Assembly: GCA_050180235.1 (NCBI GenBank)
Contig: JBFXEJ010000003.1
Coordinates: 74,058-138,057, forward strand
Direction: 5' to 3'
DNA length: 64,000 nt
Source of the DNA: JAABRU01 sp050180235
Lineage (GTDB): Bacteria; Desulfobacterota; Desulfobacteria; Desulfobacterales; Desulfococcaceae
Shown here: one piece after another, positions 61,206 through 64,000 of the stretch
Layout: each line of letters opens with the position of its first letter
How positions within the stretch are numbered: the first letter of the stretch is position 1
Position numbers and translations under genes: made by a program
The notes under the pieces: model-generated
The model's database searches: none
What the model was told of the DNA's origin: nothing
What the model saw: only the letters and a program-made list of their open reading frames with translations

Positions 61206-63386
61206 CTACTCTGTTTTGAGATGATTGTAAAAACAGTCCCTCTGCACGGCCTGAAAACCGGCTGTCTGAATCAGGCGGATCATTTCGCTTTTGGGCAGGC
61301 GAAAGTTCACTCCGGCTGCTGCCACGACATTTTCCTCAATCATGGTGGAGCCAAGATCGTTTGCCCCGAAAGCAAGAGAAATTTGCGCTATCTTGGCGCC
61401 CTGCGTTACCCAGGAAGCCTGAATATTTGCCACGTTATCCAGCACAATGCGGGACAGTGCCAGTACGCGCAGATATTCCGCGGCTGTTTGGGGAACCACG
61501 TCAATCTTTGTATTGCCCGGCTGAAAAGTCCAGGGGATAAAGGCTGTAAAACCTCCGGTTCCGTCCTGAAGTTCCCTGATATTGATGAGATGGTCTATGA
61601 TATGTCCGGGTTTTTCCAGATGCCCGAACATCATGGTGGCTGTGGTGCGCATTCCCATTGTATGCGCTGTTCCCATCACGCAAAGCCATACTTCGCTTGG
61701 GCATTTGTGGGGGGAAACCTGCTCCCGGACTTCATCCACCAGAATCTCGGCCCCGCCTCCGGGAATGGAATTGAGGCCCGCGTCTTTAAGCTGTTTCAGG
61801 GTTCTTCGTATGGAAAGATCGGATTTCTGAGACAGATACGCTATTTCCGGGGGTGAAAAGCCGTGAATGTGGATATTGAAATTCGCATGAATATCTTTCA
61901 GCAGATTGGTGTAATAATCAATATTCAGATCCGGATGCATCCCGCCCTGCAAAAGAATCTGCGTACCGCCCAGTTCAATGGTTTCCTGTATCTTGCGGTG
62001 CAGATCTTCACGGGTAATCACATACGCGTCCGGCGAATCCGCACTGCGATGGAACGCACAGAAACGGCATCCTGACACGCAGACATTGGTGTAATTGATA
62101 TTCCGATCCACCACAAATGTGACAAGGGGTTCCGGGTGCATCTGCCAGCGGATGCGGTCGGCCAGGCTGCCCAAAGTCAGCATATCCGCCTCATAATACA
62201 GCACCAGAGCCTCTGCTGAATCAATGCGGTTTCCGGCCCTGACCTTTTCCAGCACTGCATCAAGATGACCTGATTTTTTCACAGCCCTGCCCGCGACTTT
62301 TTTCACCGGCTTATAAAAAGAATCCCTCTCCACAGGTTCAAATCCGGCAGAAAGAATCAGATGCTCCATCTGCTCCCTGCCCAGTCCTTTGGGAGATGAT
62401 GCCCCGGCCATATGGAAAATCTTTTCTTCCACAATGGTTCCGTCCAGATCATCAGCTCCAAAGGACAGAGCCACCTGCGCGAGTTTTTCTCCGATCATGA
62501 CCCAGTAGGCTTTGATATGGTCGAAATTATCCAGCATAAGCCGGGCAGTGGCAATGGTTCTGAGATCATCATAAGCGGTTGTGCCGGGCAGATGGGAGAG
62601 TTTCGTATTCTGCGGATGAAATGACAGAGGGATAAATGCTGAAAATCCTTTGGTTTTGTCCTGCAATTCCCGGAGTTTTATCAGATGTTCAACCCGTTCC
62701 TCCAGACTTTCGATATGACCGTAAAGCATGGTCGCGTTGGCTGTAAGACCTGCTCCGTGCAGTGCTGTCATAACCTCCAGCCAGCGTTTGCCGCTGATTT
62801 TACGCGGAAAAAGCTCCTGCCAAATGCGTTTATTCAGAATTTCCGCACCGCCGCCCGGAATCATGCCCAGCCCGGCTGTTTTGAGTGCGTCTATGGTTTC
62901 CTCCAGGGAAAGCCCGGATATTTGATTAAGCCAGTCAATCTCCACTGCGGTAAAGGCTTTGATCGTTGCCTCAGGCCGGATTTCCCGGATAATTCTGAGC
63001 AAATCCAGATAATAGTCAAATCCCAGAGCCGGATTGAGTCCGCCCACCATATGGATTTCACGTATGGGTTCATCCATGCGATCCGCAAGCTGTTTCCGAA
63101 CATCCTCAGAAGAATATGTGTAGGCTCCTTTTTCCTCTTTATCCCTGGCAAAAGCACAGAAACGGCAGCGGTTTATGCAGATATTGGTATAGTTGATATG
63201 CTGGTTGTACACATAAAATGCAGTATTGCCGTGCCGGGCGCGGCGCACCTGATCCGCAAGACGGCCCAGTCCGGTAATATCAGGACTGCGATACAGCATC
63301 AGCCCGTCTTCCGCGGTTAGACGCAGCCCCGCAGATATTTTGTAACTGATTTCATACAAATTCTGATCTGTAAAGGATATATCCAT
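61206..63386 (-). CDS. mqnEC: MqnE-MqnC fusion: aminofutalosine synthase plus dehypoxanthine futalosine cyclase
   Basis: A 726-aa protein with two radical-SAM enzymes in tandem. The N-terminal half has INYTNICINRCRFCAFARDK (CxxxCxxC) and MVGGLNPALGFDYYLDLLR, matching MqnE. The C-terminal half has INYTNVCVSGCRFCAFHRSA and LLQGGMHPDLNIDYYTNLLK, matching MqnC. Each half also has the SIPGGGAEIL and TATMMFGHLE-type motifs. MqnE joins the MqnA product with SAM; MqnC later cyclises the dehypoxanthine intermediate. They are normally separate proteins of about 360 aa, so the length fits a full fusion. The promoter at 63477-63525 lies upstream. Confidence 0.93.
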   Translation of the reverse strand: MDISFTDQNLYEISYKISAGLRLTAEDGLMLYRSPDITGLGRLADQVRRARHGNTAFYVYNQHINYTNICINRCRFCAFARDKEEKGAYTYSSEDVRKQLADRMDEPIREIHMVGGLNPALGFDYYLDLLRIIREIRPEATIKAFTAVEIDWLNQISGLSLEETIDALKTAGLGMIPGGGAEILNKRIWQELFPRKISGKRWLEVMTALHGAGLTANATMLYGHIESLEERVEHLIKLRELQDKTKGFSAFIPLSFHPQNTKLSHLPGTTAYDDLRTIATARLMLDNFDHIKAYWVMIGEKLAQVALSFGADDLDGTIVEEKIFHMAGASSPKGLGREQMEHLILSAGFEPVERDSFYKPVKKVAGRAVKKSGHLDAVLEKVRAGNRIDSAEALVLYYEADMLTLGSLADRIRWQMHPEPLVTFVVDRNINYTNVCVSGCRFCAFHRSADSPDAYVITREDLHRKIQETIELGGTQILLQGGMHPDLNIDYYTNLLKDIHANFNIHIHGFSPPEIAYLSQKSDLSIRRTLKQLKDAGLNSIPGGGAEILVDEVREQVSPHKCPSEVWLCVMGTAHTMGMRTTATMMFGHLEKPGHIIDHLINIRELQDGTGGFTAFIPWTFQPGNTKIDVVPQTAAEYLRVLALSRIVLDNVANIQASWVTQGAKIAQISLAFGANDLGSTMIEENVVAAAGVNFRLPKSEMIRLIQTAGFQAVQRDCFYNHLKTE

Positions 63387-63476
63387 TGTAATTCCTGTTT
63401 TTATATCTGAATATCAGGGAATGCAGAGACAGATTTTTCCGTATTTCCTGACAGTTGATTTTTTGTTCTCCGAAAA

Positions 63477-63525
63477 ATGACCACACGGTCATCTTTTATA
63501 AAACAGAAAAATAAACGCTTGGCAA
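63477..63525 (-). promoter_or_regulatory. Promoter and TetR-type operator upstream of mqnEC
   Basis: On the minus strand TTGCCA (63525-63520), 17 nt and TTTATA (63502-63497) form a sigma70-like promoter. Just downstream is ATGACCgtgtGGTCAT (63492-63477), a 6-bp inverted repeat with 4-nt centre, the form of many TetR-family operators. It lies ~90 bp before the mqnEC start. No regulator gene is adjacent. Confidence 0.55.
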
Positions 63526-63749
63526 GAATTTTTTATCTGAAATACAGAATTTTGGGGAAAAGGAGAGAGCGGGAAGGGGAAAAAATCGCAGGATCAAAGC
63601 TCTGTTTTTTTTCGTCATCATAGCATAAAACAAATTTTAGTTACTGATATTATTATCAATGCCGTTTCCTTAAGGTTCCCATCCCCTGAGGGCGGGCAGG
63701 GGAGGGTGAAAATATCAGATGATCTTACGCAGCCTTTCCAAAAATCAGG

Positions 63750-63792
63750 AAATTACCTGCTGTGCCATTCCGGAGAAAGCCGGAATCCGGTA
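63750..63792. repeat. REP-like palindrome in the gene-free end of the window
   Basis: GCCATTCCGGAGAAAGCCGGAATCCGG is another member of the family at 7782-7815. The stretch 63550-64000 has no supported gene. It also holds AGAATTGGTATTATACCAATTCT (63872-63894), a near-perfect palindrome. A possible gene start (ATG 63974 after GGGGAA, reading MPKKDWTVL) runs off the end. Confidence 0.6.
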
Positions 63793-64000
63793 ATTTCAGT
63801 ATATTCTGGATACCGATTTTCTTAGGTATGACGGCAGTGCGTAAGGTGAGTTATATAATTTCAATATAGAATTGGTATTATACCAATTCTCTATTGTAAT
63901 GATCCGATTAATGTGTTATACAGGTGACAATTTTTCAGACAGCAATTTTTTTAAAAGGGGGGCTTTGGGGAAATGCCGAAAAAAGATTGGACAGTATTGG

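Noticed and set aside
63974..64000. Possible gene start at the right edge
   Set aside because: Only nine codons are visible after a GGGGAA. This is too little to call a gene.

Overview
The window looks like a chromosome segment of an anaerobic, respiring, Gram-negative bacterium, most likely a Desulfobacterota (Desulfobacteraceae/Desulfonema-like) member. This is inferred from gene content only: a selenocysteine-containing SelD, complex I genes with NuoB, NuoC and NuoD fused, the futalosine route to menaquinone with MqnE and MqnC fused, periplasmic and outer-membrane proteins, many small dispersed repeats, and TPR-CHAT and caspase-like proteins. No rRNA is present to confirm it.

Layout. 0-9 kb: tRNA-Arg(CCG), a response regulator, the phoH-pgpH-ybeY run, a MetE/UroD-like protein divergent from an ATP-grasp protein, and a DraG-type ADP-ribosylglycohydrolase with a strong terminator. 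9-15 kb: a Spy-like protein, then a MacA-MacB-permease-TolC type tripartite exporter flanked on both sides by CACAGAG-type repeat arrays. 15.3-18.2 kb: a sigma70-like promoter, nuoA and a nuoBCD fusion; the rest of complex I is absent. 18.2-24.5 kb: a visibly A+T-rich four-gene cassette starts directly after nuoBCD (a 506-aa unknown, a small HTH protein, a 198-aa unknown and a 1252-aa TPR-CHAT protease).

24.5-34 kb: an accessory zone of toxin-antitoxin modules, many decayed. It holds an intact VapBC-like pair whose toxin stop codon lies inside an integron attC-like site, an MNT antitoxin, remnants of HI1419, DUF3368, MazEF and HigA genes, and a Fic gene split by a 192-bp element with an exact 8-bp target duplication. 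It ends with the selenium genes yedF, selD and a small zinc-ribbon gene, then tesB. 34-47 kb: a very large hybrid sensor kinase with a frameshift in a G6 run, an MBL-fold hydrolase, an ATP/ADP-translocase-like protein with HEAT repeats, a VOC protein, a UbiG-type methyltransferase and an SLC13/ArsB-type transporter.

47.4-57 kb: a minus-strand run reads nucleotide cyclase - SH3 protein - double caspase - TPR-CHAT, next to a broken cyclic-nucleotide-binding gene and a divergent intact Crp/Fnr regulator. It looks like a cyclic-nucleotide-linked protease signalling or conflict operon. 57-58.9 kb: two small membrane proteins and a duplicated transporter fragment joined to half of the same mobile element. 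59-63.4 kb: mqnEC-mqnX-mqnA for menaquinone synthesis behind a promoter with a TetR-type palindrome.

The two best candidates for undescribed biology are the A+T-rich CHAT cassette (18.28-24.51 kb) and the cyclase/caspase/CHAT operon (47.4-55.3 kb). A family of small non-coding elements with GGTAGTGGG ends has broken genes in the fic and cyclase regions.
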